Shown: one piece after another, positions 1 through 8,790 of the stretch
How positions within the stretch are numbered: the first letter of the stretch is position 1
How the letters are laid out: each line of letters starts with the position of its first letter
Assembly (NCBI GenBank): GCA_933822405.4
Contig: CAKOGP040001938.1
Span: 1 to 13,038 of the forward strand
DNA: 13,038 nt
Direction of reading: 5' to 3'
From: Cylindrotheca closterium
Lineage: Eukaryota; Bacillariophyta; Bacillariophyceae; Bacillariales; Bacillariaceae
Made by a program: the position numbers and the translations under genes
The notes under the pieces: generated by a model
Database searches by the model: none
Told to the model about the DNA's origin: nothing
The model's input: only the letters and a program-made list of their open reading frames with translations

Positions 1-311
1 CAATTTGAGATGGAAAGTCGATCGACTTCAATGCAATCGCTCCAAGATTGAACGCTCCAACTCAAACTGAAGCTGTTGCAAGAGAAACAGAGATGACTCA
101 AAACAAGATTCTCTATTCTGCAAAGCTTGACGAGAACATGCGAAGATCAGCCTACTTCGAAACGAACAAGCGAACTGTCAAATCAAACATCATGTTGAAG
201 TTTGTGACGAAGGCGATGGATATCAAGCTTCGAGGTGAAGCCAATTTCACGACTACTCTTGAAGATCCAATCGAACTTTTGAAACGTATTGAACGATTCA
301 TGAAGAAGAGT
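1..311 (+). pseudogene. Copia-type gag fragment (family D), truncated at both ends
   Basis: This is a partial capsid (gag) reading frame. It aligns without gaps to 9980-10290, with about 30 mismatches over 311 bases (roughly 90% identity). The coding frame is the one with codons starting at 3, 6, 9 and so on. It includes the segment with LEDPIELLKRIERFMKKS, which resembles the start of the UBN2-like gag region of Copia elements. The left end is cut by the window. The right end stops abruptly after the codons for KKS, where the other copy continues as AVAEYDF. Beyond 311 the open frame is only antisense to a - strand RT, so it is not gag. This copy keeps CGA (Arg) at 231-233, where the copy at 10210-10212 has the stop TGA. 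It has no function by itself. Confidence 0.8.
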
Positions 312-1292
312 CAACCACTTAGCAAATTCATCATTTACTTTTGGATCCATGTGACTCGACATAAGATCGTCAACATGAAATCTGATAGTTTGCTGTTTTT
401 CATCAACAACTTTGTTAGCAACACACAGGTCATACGGATTGAAAACAAATCCCTTTGCCTCCAAATCACTTTGAAACTGATTATAGAATAAGAGGCTCGA
501 TTGCAACATCCCATATATAGCATGTAGTACCCGCACATAGATTACTCGCTTTCCGTTCTCTAATACAGCGTATTCGCGATACTCTGGGGCCATGTCAATC
601 AATCTCTGGACCATCATGCCAGTGATTTTCATGTAGACACGATCTTCTCCTTCCTTAGCTTCAGGCATATAAGTTTTAATGAAAGCATTAGGCACGTCCA
701 GCGTCATTATATCTCTACCTTCGTGTGCATCAAAAACACAAGTAGTGGTGATTGCTTCTTGCAAAGCAGTTGGACTTGCAGTGTCCTCTCGCGATAACCA
801 TTCACGAGTTCCATTGCCTTGGAATACTAGGCGACCTTTAATTGTCTTTTCGAATTGCTTTTCCGCAAGTAACATCATCGCTGATTGGGCCTTCTTTCGC
901 TCAGACGCGGTCATGTCTTTCACAAATTTGGGAGTAAAACAATCTCTCAGGAGCATTTGTCTCAATTCCTTATCCACAGCATCTTTTCCATCGTCACCGA
1001 ACTTCTTCAGTCCTTGATTGATGTAATACTGTTGAATGAAGTTCAGACCTTTGTCAGTATCAAACTTTGCCTTGATCTGCATCATGCAACGAGCAATCAG
1101 AATAGCATCGTGCTCTTCATAATCAGCTTTCATCTCATTCCCAATCTGTTGGAAACATAGATTGTGCTGTGCTTCAAGGATGGCTTTACTGTCTTTAGTA
1201 CTGCGACTTCCTTCTTTGGTACGAATACCAGACTTCAATTTGTCCTTCAACGGTTTCATTTCCCTCTCTTGATGCTTGCGTCTTGTCGCAAC
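312..1292 (-). pseudogene. Copia B reverse transcriptase (RT), 3'-truncated
   Basis: This is the reverse transcriptase part of a Ty1/Copia pol polyprotein, read leftward. Recognisable pieces, in order, are HNLCFQQ (RT N-terminus), KGRLVFQGNGTREWL, DAHEGRDIMTLDVPNAFIKT (motif A with its catalytic Asp), YVRVLHAIYGMLQSSLLFYN, FNPYDLCVANK and FHVDDLM (motif C, the YVDD box with His-Val-Asp-Asp). The order and wording match the common diatom Copia families. The frame is the same as the upstream linker, separated by a single TGA at 1293-1295. The RT ends at 312 against a + strand gag fragment, so the RT thumb and the RNase H domain are missing. The open frame running on to 183 is antisense to that gag and is not RT. 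The catalytic residues shown are intact, but the protein is cut short and cannot be functional. Confidence 0.88.
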
Positions 1293-1948
1293 TCAATTCT
1301 TGTTCTTATTGGCAGAACTGCCACTCCTGCTTGAAGACCATTCTCTTGCTTTCTTTGGAACTTGAGAAAGGTTCAGCCCTGACATTGTAGCTTGCGCATA
1401 CGTTTGCCCAGATCGAGTGACTTTTGCTACTTGAGGCATTTCAGGCTCAAATACAATCTCTTCTTCTGGCGGTTCTTGTAGATCCTCCAGATCAGTAACA
1501 AGGCTTCCAATATCATTGGTTCCTCTATTGACATTTTCTTGATGGTGATCCAAATCGGCCATAATAGGTTCTTCCTCTTTATCGCCTTCATCACCCGAAT
1601 CGGCGTCATCTGATTCATAGTCATCATCCCCTTGGAATCTGACAGTGAGTTCTGGCATATCATTGACATCATTGTCTGCATCTGCCAAGAGCTCATTTCT
1701 TTCGGAGTCATCAATATCATTGAATTGTCCACGTAGGTTAAAATCACGTTCATCTGCATCTTCAGGTTCGTAGTCCTGATCAAAGGCTTCCTCTAAGTAA
1801 CCTTGTTCCGTGTCATCCACTCCTGCGATTTGATCGCCATCTTGAAATGTCTCCAAATCTCTCTTCTTATCAAAGAAGTTCATGGAAGTAACACCTTCGG
1901 CAGCAGCCCAAGCTTCAACACGCTGGATTACTTGGTCGGTAGTACGAC
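1293..1948 (-). pseudogene. Copia B integrase tail and acidic linker before RT
   Basis: This part of Copia B pol joins integrase to RT. Reading leftward from the Copia A insertion it gives DQVIQRVEAWAAAEGVTSMN, the usual end of the integrase C-terminal region. A strongly acidic, probably disordered stretch follows, rich in Asp and Glu (about 1840-1440). Then comes the VTRSGQTYAQ motif that commonly precedes RT in Copia elements. The frame continues into RT but is broken by TGA at 1293-1295. The Met at 1883 lies inside the polyprotein and is not a true start. The first codons are separated from the rest of integrase by the 5.75-kb Copia A insertion, with their continuation at 7705. Confidence 0.8.
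1945..1948. repeat. Left target-site duplication of Copia A (CGAC)
   Basis: The four bases CGAC precede the left LTR, and the same four follow the right LTR. A 5-bp reading does not match (ACGAC against CGACG). The bases GAC also precede the right LTR internally, so the exact LTR edge has a little uncertainty. Confidence 0.5.
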
Positions 1949-2092
1949 CGTTAATTGAACCAGAGAGTGTCCGTCATTCGTACGTTTAGATAGTTTAACC
2001 TAGAGATTCGCACACATCTTGTAAAATCCCCATGTTTGTCATGGTACTCGTTTTTGCCCCAAATCTCTCGTACCTCGCTACTCAATTTAACG
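1949..2092 (+). repeat. 5' LTR of Copia A (144 bp)
   Basis: This repeat matches 7557-7700 base for base in length, with 7 substitutions (about 95% identity). It starts CGTTAATTG and ends CAATTTAACG, so its ends form an inverted repeat of at least CGTTAA/TTAACG. The ends are CG and CG rather than the usual TG and CA. It should hold the element promoter, but I see no clear TATA box in it. Confidence 0.9.
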
Positions 2093-2538
2093 GTTTATCC
2101 GACCCAAGCAATCCACAATGGATAGAGGAGCCTGGGAAGGCTTTCAAATAATATCTGTTTGAAGAAATCGCCTCATTCAGCCATGGTTAGGATCACCATC
2201 GTCGTATCGATCTCGTGATTTTTTCATGCCACAATTTTGGCGTTCAGATGCGCACCAAAGGCTAATCACGTCGCAGCGTTAACTAAATTGTTCGCTAGCA
2301 AAGGCTAAACGGCAGACGTGCCATGCATGCAACCATCCGTGCCACGTTTATATACAGCTCTCAATATGAGATGCTTTGACATTTAGGGCTAAATTATTTG
2401 AAGTTACCAGATATCACCCAAGTTCTCCTTCTGGCGATTCTCTCCAGTGATTTCCGACTTCAAGTCCGACACTTTTTGACCTGAAACCAAACAACACATC
2501 AAAAAAAAAATCAATCGTCAACACATCATCGCATCACA
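2093..2538 (+). other. Untranslated leader of Copia A
   Basis: These 446 bases lie between the 5' LTR and the gag start and have no convincing coding frame. The primer-binding site should begin at 2093 (GTTTATCCGACCCAAGC), but I cannot match it to a tRNA by eye. A TATA-like TTTATATA lies at 2347-2354. A run of ten A bases (2501-2510) comes shortly before the ATG at 2539. Nothing else recognisable is present. Confidence 0.6.
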
Positions 2539-4015
2539 ATGGCTGCTGTTATTCAATTTCGTAACTGGTGCGAAGTCGATCTCCTTATTCGACCTGTCCT
2601 CACTCAACACATGACCGATGTTGAAGGTCTTGACTCTGTTGACCCCTTCGCCAACAGAACCACTTCTCAAGTTCGTGAGGACATCAAATCTATGCAAAGA
2701 GCCCCTGATCCCAACAATGCAAATGCGACTATTGGAGTCACCGCTCGCAAAGCAAGCGATGACTATTCATCGTATCTCCAAATATGGGAAGCTCCTCACT
2801 TTGGTTCAAAGAACCCATACACCAGCCCTTGGAACCATTCAAAATCTCCTTTTTATTGGTCAATTCTATGATGAAAACCCAGATCTTATGGAAGGGGACT
2901 CCTACCCACTTCCTCCACATCCTCCAAAGTTCAACAATCGCGATGGTCAAATCATGATGGAAAACATTGAAAGTTGGGCTCGTACTGCCTATGGCTACCG
3001 TGGAATTCGCCTTGATTATATTTTCCGTGAAAACTCTGCACTTCCACTCGTCGGTGACCCTGGTTTTCTCAAAGCCGATGATGGCACTTGCTCCATCCAG
3101 GAAGAACTTGTCCGACGTGCTGCCCATACTGGCGCTGTGTTCCGTTGTAACAACCAGAAATTTTGGGTCACGCTCCATGCCGTCACTCATGAAACCGATG
3201 CTTACAATCACGTTCGTCAATTTGCTCCAACTTTGAATGGCCGAGCTGCATAATTCGCTCTTTTTGCACAGTATCGTGGAAGGGGGCACTTCACCAATGA
3301 ACGCCAAGCTGCTGTCCGTGTCCTCGCAACACTTCACTGGAACGGTAAAGCTTGAGGCTTCACTTGGAATACTTTTATCAGTCGCCTTATTGGAGCCTTC
3401 AACGACCTCGAGTTGAACGGTGATCCACGCTCTGATGCAAATAAGGTTGACGTACTTCTTGAGAAAACTGTTGGAGATTCCTCACTTTCCAATGGAAGAT
3501 CACATATTACAGGAGATGCCGTTCTCCGATCCAATTTCCAAGGTGCCATCGATTATTTAACAACACAAGTCTTAGCTGCAGGTAACGACAACACCCAGCG
3601 CCGCAATCGACAACTTGCTGCTTTCACACGTGGTGGTGGCGGACGTGGTGGTGATGGGAGAAGTGGAGGCCGTGGCCAAGGAAATGGCGCCTCAAAGCGC
3701 CTGCAATCAAATGTTCCAGATCGCTTTAGCCGCAACGGTATACTACTAAATGATGGAGGTTATTCAAATCAAATTTGGAGAGAGGAGTTTACACAAGAAG
3801 AAAGAAATATCTGTTTAGAAATGTGTCGCAACCGTCGCAATGGTGGTGGTTGTGGCGGAAGAGGCCGTGAAGGCCGTGGTGGTCGTGGTCGTGGTATCAG
3901 CGCTGTCCATGATGGACGAGCTGATCAAGAAGAAACAAAAGAAGATAACAATGATGGGCGTGGGGCAGGTGCAGGAATGAGTCGTTGCCGTCGCAACAAT
4001 GGTGGAGACGATTGA
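2539..4015 (+). pseudogene. Copia A gag (capsid/nucleocapsid), broken
   Basis: This gag would make the virus-like particle. The ATG at 2539 sits in a good context (CACAATGG). The first frame runs to 2871. The protein continues in the +2 frame from about 2850 (FYDENPDLMEGDSYPLPPHP), so there is one frameshift. Two in-frame stops follow, TAA at 3251-3253 and TGA at 3353-3355. From there the frame is open to TGA 4013-4015. The middle part (WEAPHFGSKNPYTSPWN and YGYRGIRLDYIFRENS) resembles gag proteins of diatom Copia elements. The C-terminal part has two Gly/Arg-rich (RGG-type) tracts, about 3632-3682 and 3839-3892, in place of a clear CCHC zinc knuckle. These probably bind nucleic acid. The protease follows in the same frame. 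Confidence 0.8.
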
Positions 4016-4360
4016 CTAGGAACCTCATCTATTGGATCCCTCACAAGCACTCGCCCAAATTCTCGTATGGTATCAGTGCTATCATCAACAAACACCCTTA
4101 CCAACCGATGTGAACTGGATTCGTATGCAGATACATGTGCTTTTGATCCTGCTGGATGTTGTGTCCTTTTGACGTCATCTCATTCAATCAATGTCACTGG
4201 TTTTCACAATGGTTTAAAAATCAACAATGTTTGCATTGGAAATGTCTGTCTTGCCTTTGACTGCCCATTTGACCATCAAACCTACTGTCTGCATTTCTGT
4301 GAAGTGTTTCTAATCCCTGGTCTAGGATCTGTGTCGATCAACTGCGTGCCAACAACGTAG
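4016..4360 (+). pseudogene. Copia A aspartic protease, C-terminally damaged
   Basis: This is the protease that would process Gag-Pol. The catalytic motif reads ELDSYADTC (about 4112-4138), which matches the ELDSHADT-type active site of diatom Copia proteases. The frame is the same as gag, separated by TGA at 4013-4015. The ATG at 4067 is probably internal. Sequence then continues through FHNGLKINNVCIG and VFLIPGLGSVSINCV and ends at the TAG at 4358-4360. The next coding sequence (from about 4420, another frame) already belongs to the end of the integrase core, so the protease tail and much of what should follow are missing. Confidence 0.72.
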
Positions 4361-4860
4361 TGGTAAATGACGTGTCGTTAATTCGTTTTCACCATTATCT
4401 TATACCTGACGATGCCAAGTCACTCACTCAAGGGAAATTCCGAGAAGTTGCTAACAAAGGACAAGTGCCAATTCATCCTATTGAGCCTCATCATCCTAAT
4501 CAAGCACTGACAGAAGACACAATTTGGGAAGGAAGTCGACTTTACCGTCGGTTCATGCATGCAAGGAATATCCCTATTGCGTTCTGGGATCGAGTTTTTA
4601 TGTATGCTTTTGAGATTCGCAGTCACATGGCACTGGGACTTGCAATACAAGAAGGAGAATGTAGAGCCACAATTGTTTCTGGCAACACTAAAGATATCTC
4701 TCATCTGGTTGATTTGGCTATTTGGGATTGGTGTTGGTGCCTTTTGATGGGAAGCAACTATGTCGTTGGCTTGGTCCAAGTTTTACTATTGGAGCAGCTC
4801 TTTGTTTTGCTGTTGCTATTGCCAATGGACAAGTACTACAACAATCGTCAGTGATTCCTT
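4361..4860 (+). pseudogene. Copia A integrase remnant (C-terminal part only)
   Basis: Only the end of the integrase is left. In frame 1, PIHPIEPHHPNQALTEDTIWE (about 4470-4530) looks like the region around the third catalytic residue (Glu) of the DDE core. It is followed by IPIAFWDRVFMYAFEIRSHMAL and GECRATIVSGNTKDISHLV, typical of the core end in this group. Near 4735 the frame shifts to frame 3 and continues as LCRWLGPSFTIGAALC and ANGQVLQQSSVIPLS, the C-terminal beta-rich region. The gag-pre-integrase zinc finger and the part with the two catalytic aspartates are absent between the protease and here. The deletion is probably near 1 kb, judging by the usual layout, but I cannot measure it. 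Confidence 0.75.
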
Positions 4861-5700
4861 TGTCAGCCAAAGAGCGAAACAGTGAACCAATGGAAGAGAA
4901 AAAGAAAGAGTTTATGGAAGACCTGAAGAAGAATCTGAAGAAGACGGCTGATGGAGTTTCTATCTCTGAAGAAGAACTTGATCGCATTCGGCATAAATAC
5001 AACATGCCAATCTCTGCAATCGAAGACGGTGGTTACCGGCAGTATGCACAATATGAAGATCACCCACAAGAAGATCCTTGTCACAAGATTGAAGATGATT
5101 TTGAAGAGCCGCCAGATCAAGAATCAGATCCTGTTGAGTTCGACAAATATGTCTCTGCAAAAGTATCGTTTAATGCAGATGGAGTTGAGACTTTTGGAGT
5201 TGTTCAAGGTCGGAAGCGTGACTCATCTGGAAAATTGATTGGTCACTACCACGAGAATCCACACCTTGACACATCTATCTATCAAGTGGAGTTCGAGGAT
5301 GGAAAAGTGGAAAGCTTCTATGCAAATCAGATTATTGAAGGGATAATGATGAATGTCGATGATGAAGGTAACACGATGTACCGGATTCGCGAATTTATTG
5401 ATCATCAACGTGATGGACGAGCAGTTAGAGGGGAAGATGGATGGTATACTACCTCCATCGGTCTCAAGCGTCCACGAAAGACTACTAAAGGATGGAAATT
5501 ATTAGCTGAAATGAAAGGTGGAGAAACCGAATGGCTTGATCTATCAGTAGCAAAAGAAGCGTTTCCTATCGAGGTCGCTGAATATGCTGTTGCAAACAAG
5601 CTTGTGTCAGAGCCTGCCTTTGCGTGGTGGGTTCCCTACACTTTGAGAAAGCGTGATCGAGTTTTGAAAGCTGTTAAGCGCCGTGCTGTGAAAAGACAGA
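4861..5700 (+). pseudogene. Copia A integrase-RT linker with Tudor-like and chromo-like modules
   Basis: This linker joins integrase to RT in one open frame (frame 3). A charged, probably helical stretch (about 4870-4960) comes first. Next is a segment (about 5157-5342) with YQVEFEDGKVESFYANQI, resembling the small Tudor/SH3-like fold seen in diatom Copia pol. At about 5469-5597, TTKGWKLLAEMKGGETEWLDL followed by VAEYAVANKL resembles a chromodomain-like pattern (a K-W-x-G core then W-x-x-L). Such modules could guide integration to chromatin. This is inferred from sequence pattern only. The frame is intact here and leads directly into RT (AFAWWVPYTLRKRDR). Confidence 0.6.
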
Positions 5701-6783
5701 AGCCAGAAAAGTTTGGTATTGAAGTGCCTGGTCCTGGGCCGAAAGGCGTTGCACGTGCGTATGAACTTGATGCTCAGAATGGTACCTCACATTGGAATGA
5801 TGCCTTGATCAAAGAGGTCAAAACAATTCTACCAGCTCTGAAGATTCTGGAAGATGATGAAGATGTTCCCGTTGGATACCAGCTCATTGAGCTTATGACT
5901 GTTTTTGATGTCAAGATGGATCTCACACGGAAGGCACGAATATGTGCTAGAGGGGACCAAACGGATCCAGTGTTGTGACAAGGGAAAGTATTCGCTTTGC
6001 TTTTGTTATTGCTGCTTTGAATGGTTTGAATGTTTTGAGTGCATATCTGAATGCCAAATGTGCCAAGAAAGTTTATTGTATTTTAGGGAGGAGTTTGGAG
6101 AGTATGCCGGGAAGAAAGCTATCCTGGTTAAGGCCGTTTACGGACTCAAAAGTTCCGGATTCGCATGGAGGAGCCTCTGTGCAGACGTTTTGAAGGAACA
6201 ATTGGAGTTCCAACCATGTCGTGGAGATATGGATGTTTGGCGTCGTCCTTGTCAACGCAAAGATGGTTTGAAGTATTATGAGTATATTTTAGTTTATACT
6301 GATGATGTCATTGCAATCTCGGAGAATCCAAAAGCGATTATGGACAAACTCAACAATTTCTTTGTTTTAAAGCCTGACTTGATAAAAGAGCCAACCACAT
6401 ATCTTGGTGCAACAATCTCAAAGCACAAGTTGGATGGTGATGATTATTTCACCTGGGCTATTGGATCTGAAGCGTATCTACAAGAGTTGTTACGAGTTGT
6501 CAAGAAACAAATTGCGCCAATGCAACTGACTTTGAAGAAAAAGGTTTACTCAACTTTACCCACTGGATACAAGCCGGAACTTGATTCTACTCCTTTTGTC
6601 GATGATGATACTGCTATTTTCTACATGCAACTCATCAGTATTATGCGCTGGCTTGTGGAACTTGGTCGTATTGATGTCGCTGCCGAAGTGTCTATGCTCT
6701 CGTCTTACAATGCAATGCCTCGTGAAGGTCACTTTCATGCTGCCTTACATATTTTTGCCTAATTACAGAAGCATCTTGATTGT
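5701..6783 (+). pseudogene. Copia A reverse transcriptase, with catalytic deletion
   Basis: RT is spread over three frames. Frame 3 carries FGIEVPGPGP, ALIKEVKTILPALKIL, VPVGYQLIELMTVFDVKMDL and ARICARGDQTDP, and ends at the TGA at 5976-5978. Frame 2 resumes with VVTRESIRFAFVIAALNGLNVLS, after a short deletion of roughly six or seven codons. The next residues are AYLNAKC, so about five codons of motif A, including the catalytic Asp, are gone. Near 6088 the frame shifts to frame 1 and gives EEFGEYAGKKAILVKAVYG, KSSGFAWRSLC, ILVYTDDVIAI (motif C, YTDD, near 6295-6306) and TTYLGATIS. A TAA at 6760-6762 replaces what is probably a Tyr codon before LQKHLDCVLVMDC. Clearly non-functional. Confidence 0.88.
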
Positions 6784-7410
6784 GTGCTTGTGATGGATTG
6801 TGGTTATGCTGACCATCTTAGACTATTAAAGAAAGCTGATTACTCACAGTTCTCTGATTTCACTGAGGATGAACTCCCAAGTGACATGCCTACACCTCTT
6901 GGCAAAGCAGTAGAGTTTACTATGTTTGTTGATGCATCTCATGCTGCTAACGTTGTTACTCGTCAATCAAGAACAGGAGTATTGATCTTTGTTAACAAAG
7001 CTCCCATCATCTGGTATTCGAAAAAGCAGAACAGTGTCGAGACAAACATTTTTGGTTCTGAATTTGATGCTCTAAAGACAGGTGTTGAATTACTTGAGGG
7101 ACTACGATTCAAGCTCAGAATGATGGGTGTCCCAATCCAAGGTTATTTTTATTCTTGCGTTGACAATATGTCCGTTGTCAAGAACTCAAGTGTTCCTGAA
7201 TCTCAATTGAAGAAGAAATCGAACGCTGTCGCATATCACTACAATTGCTCTAGATGCGCAATTGATATCCTACAAATTGAATGGATAATTTCCGCTGAGA
7301 ACTTGGCCGATGTTTTAACCAAGATCCAATCTGGACCTGTTTGTGACCGTCTTATGGAACATATCATGTGGAAAGCAAAGCAAAATGGAAAACTTGCTCT
7401 TCTGATTTAA
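6784..7410 (+). pseudogene. Copia A RNase H domain
   Basis: This is the RNase H part of Copia pol, which removes the RNA template strand. It shows FVDASHAANVVTRQSRTG, IIWYSKKQNSVETNIFGSEF, YFYSCVDNMSVVKNSS and NLADVLTK, the usual Copia order. The acidic residues Asp, Glu, Asp and Asp are all visible. It lies in the same frame as the last RT part, separated by the TAA at 6760-6762. The ATG at 6793 is therefore not a natural start. It ends at TAA 7408-7410. The domain itself is intact but no longer joined to a working pol. Confidence 0.87.
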
Positions 7411-7556
7411 CTTTTGGAAACGTCTTCATCCGTCGCCGGATATTGTCAGTCTTGGACAGTATTGGATGATACGTCCTCCCAAGAGGGGGTACGGTTGATA
7501 TTAGCCCAATTCGGAGTACAAGGTTCTCTGCTAGATCAGTATCACCTTGAGGGGAC
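7411..7556 (+). other. Copia A 3' untranslated region with polypurine tract
   Basis: This stretch between the pol stop and the 3' LTR holds GAGGGGA at 7549-7555. That is a good plus-strand primer (polypurine tract), ending one or two bases before the LTR edge. A second purine run, AAGAGGGGG (7481-7489), lies further upstream. The short ORF here (7414-7611) runs into the LTR and has no recognisable product. Confidence 0.65.
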
Positions 7557-7700
7557 CGTTAATTGGACCAGAGAGTGTCCGTCATTCGTACGTTTAGATA
7601 GTTTAACCTAGAGATTTGCACACATCTTGTAAAATCCCCATGTTTGTCATCGTACTCGTTTTCGTGCCAAATCTCTTGTACCTCGCTACTCAATTTAACG
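7557..7700 (+). repeat. 3' LTR of Copia A (144 bp)
   Basis: Direct copy of 1949-2092, the same length with 7 substitutions. The start CGTTAATTG lies immediately after the polypurine tract and the end CAATTTAACG is followed by CGAC, the same four bases that precede the left LTR. The boundaries on both sides therefore agree. Confidence 0.9.
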
Positions 7701-7704
7701 CGAC
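7701..7704. repeat. Right target-site duplication of Copia A (CGAC)
   Basis: These four bases match 1945-1948 and mark the return to Copia B sequence. Copia B pol continues on the - strand as RPKV immediately outside this point. Confidence 0.5.
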
Positions 7705-8790
7705 GACCTTGGGTCGAGAAATCATCTTCTTAGTATTGAGGTTGAGCACTTGGTGCCCAGTACGTTGTCCCTTTGTAGGTTGAATGTAGATCGCTTTGAT
7801 ACTTTGCGGTTCCATTGAATTGTTGGAATCCGTCCCAATTGCATGAACATACTGTCCAAGCTCAGCAACCATGTCACTCTTGTAGTTGATATTGACATTA
7901 TCAATGAGTTGCTGCGGACTGAAATGTGAGGAAATACTGTCTTTCTGGGGAAAGACATTCAATAGCTTGGCGGCTCAACGTCCAAGACATTCTGTGATCA
8001 CCTTTGGGACCACTTTGTAGGGTAATTGTGCAAGAGCTACTCTGACTCTTTCTTTCAGCGTTTGATTGTTTCGCTCAGCTGTAGGCTTGTGGTCTCCAGC
8101 TGCAGTTGGGTCAATAGTAACACCCATATTGTCTAGCATATCATCCGTGAAAGGGATGAATGCCCAATCACACTTGATCGTCTTGACATGAAAGCCTGCC
8201 TTGTTGTAGCGGCGGAATATCTTATCCAATGCTTCAAATATAGGTTCAGTCTTCAGGTTCTGCATGAGAATACATGAGCAATAACGCACAGTGGTATCAA
8301 TGTAGGTGAGAAACTTAGCATCTCCGATCTCCGTGTAATCAATACAGACAGTAATTGTTCGATTATGTTGATACAATTCCTCTGGTGGACTGAAGAAGTC
8401 ATCGTGTGTCTTCTTTGGAGTTGGTCTTGTTGACTTGCCTTTCAAAGTAGATGCGTCAGGTCCAAAGATGGCTTTGGCATGATTGATCACTTCTTCAGTG
8501 ATAGGACAGTTCTTGATGAGACCAGATCGGATCACATACTTCAGATTTTTGGTGCTTGGAGCATTGAGTATGTGAATAGCACTTCTCGCTTCCATCGCAG
8601 CCTTGACTTGTCTTGGAGTGAATCCTTCCTTGTTCTTTTGAACCATTGCCATTTTTGCAGTCATCCTGAGTCCAACATATCCATTCTGTTTGTTTGAAGA
8701 AAATTCGAAATGGGGTTGTTTATTTACGTTGCTTAGCTGGCGACGATACATTGCACTTGTCTCTTTGGCACCTGGTTCGACATTCGCTCC
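7705..8790 (-). pseudogene. Copia B gag-pre-integrase and integrase
   Basis: This is the integrase part of Copia B pol, which would insert element DNA into the genome. Reading leftward, the gag-pre-integrase region gives EGFTPRQVKAAMEARSAI, LIKNCPITEEV and AIFGPDASTLKGKSTRPTP. The core then shows its first Asp in TVCIDYTEIGDAKF (near 8340), its second in IKCDWAFI (near 8168) and its Glu in DHKPTAERNNQTLKERVR (near 8075). The C-terminal part reads LLNVFPQKDSISSHFSPQQL and GHQVLNLNTKKMISRPKV. One in-frame TGA at 7975-7977 (probably from a TGG Trp codon) separates core and tail. The region upstream of about 8790 is antisense to Gypsy C, so the open frame to 8934 is not all Copia B. Catalytic residues are intact, but the gene is broken by Copia A and by stops. 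Confidence 0.87.

Larger units (their letters stand above)
1949..7700 (+). mobile_element. Copia A: full-length but dead Ty1/Copia retrotransposon
   Basis: This 5752-bp element is bounded by 144-bp direct repeats and inserted into the integrase C-terminal region of Copia B. The two halves of Copia B pol lie on either side of it. The + strand internal order is gag, aspartic protease, integrase remnant, linker, RT and RNase H, which is the Copia order (integrase before RT). The LTRs differ at 7 of 144 positions. Gag has a frameshift and internal stops, the integrase core is mostly deleted, RT has lost the motif A aspartate, and a TAA lies between RT and RNase H. It cannot move on its own. Protein wording matches diatom Copia families. 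Confidence 0.9.

Noticed and set aside
312..491. Continuation of the + strand open frame beyond the gag fragment
   Set aside because: It is antisense to recognisable Copia B RT (HVDD motif region) and does not match the gag continuation seen at 10290 onward.
679..1160. Two + strand open frames opposite the Copia B RT
   Set aside because: They are shadow frames antisense to RT motifs and have no recognisable domain.
1427..1783. Met/Ile-rich - strand frame overlapping the acidic linker
   Set aside because: It is a shifted frame of the linker; the acidic frame joins integrase and RT and is the real one.
2347..2354. TATA-like TTTATATA as the Copia A promoter
   Set aside because: Transcription of an LTR element must start inside the LTR to preserve both ends. 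This site is 255 bp downstream of it, and one AT-rich octamer is weak evidence.
2738..3337. 199-codon - strand frame under Copia A gag
   Set aside because: It is antisense to gag sequence that matches diatom Copia gags, and has no domain of its own.
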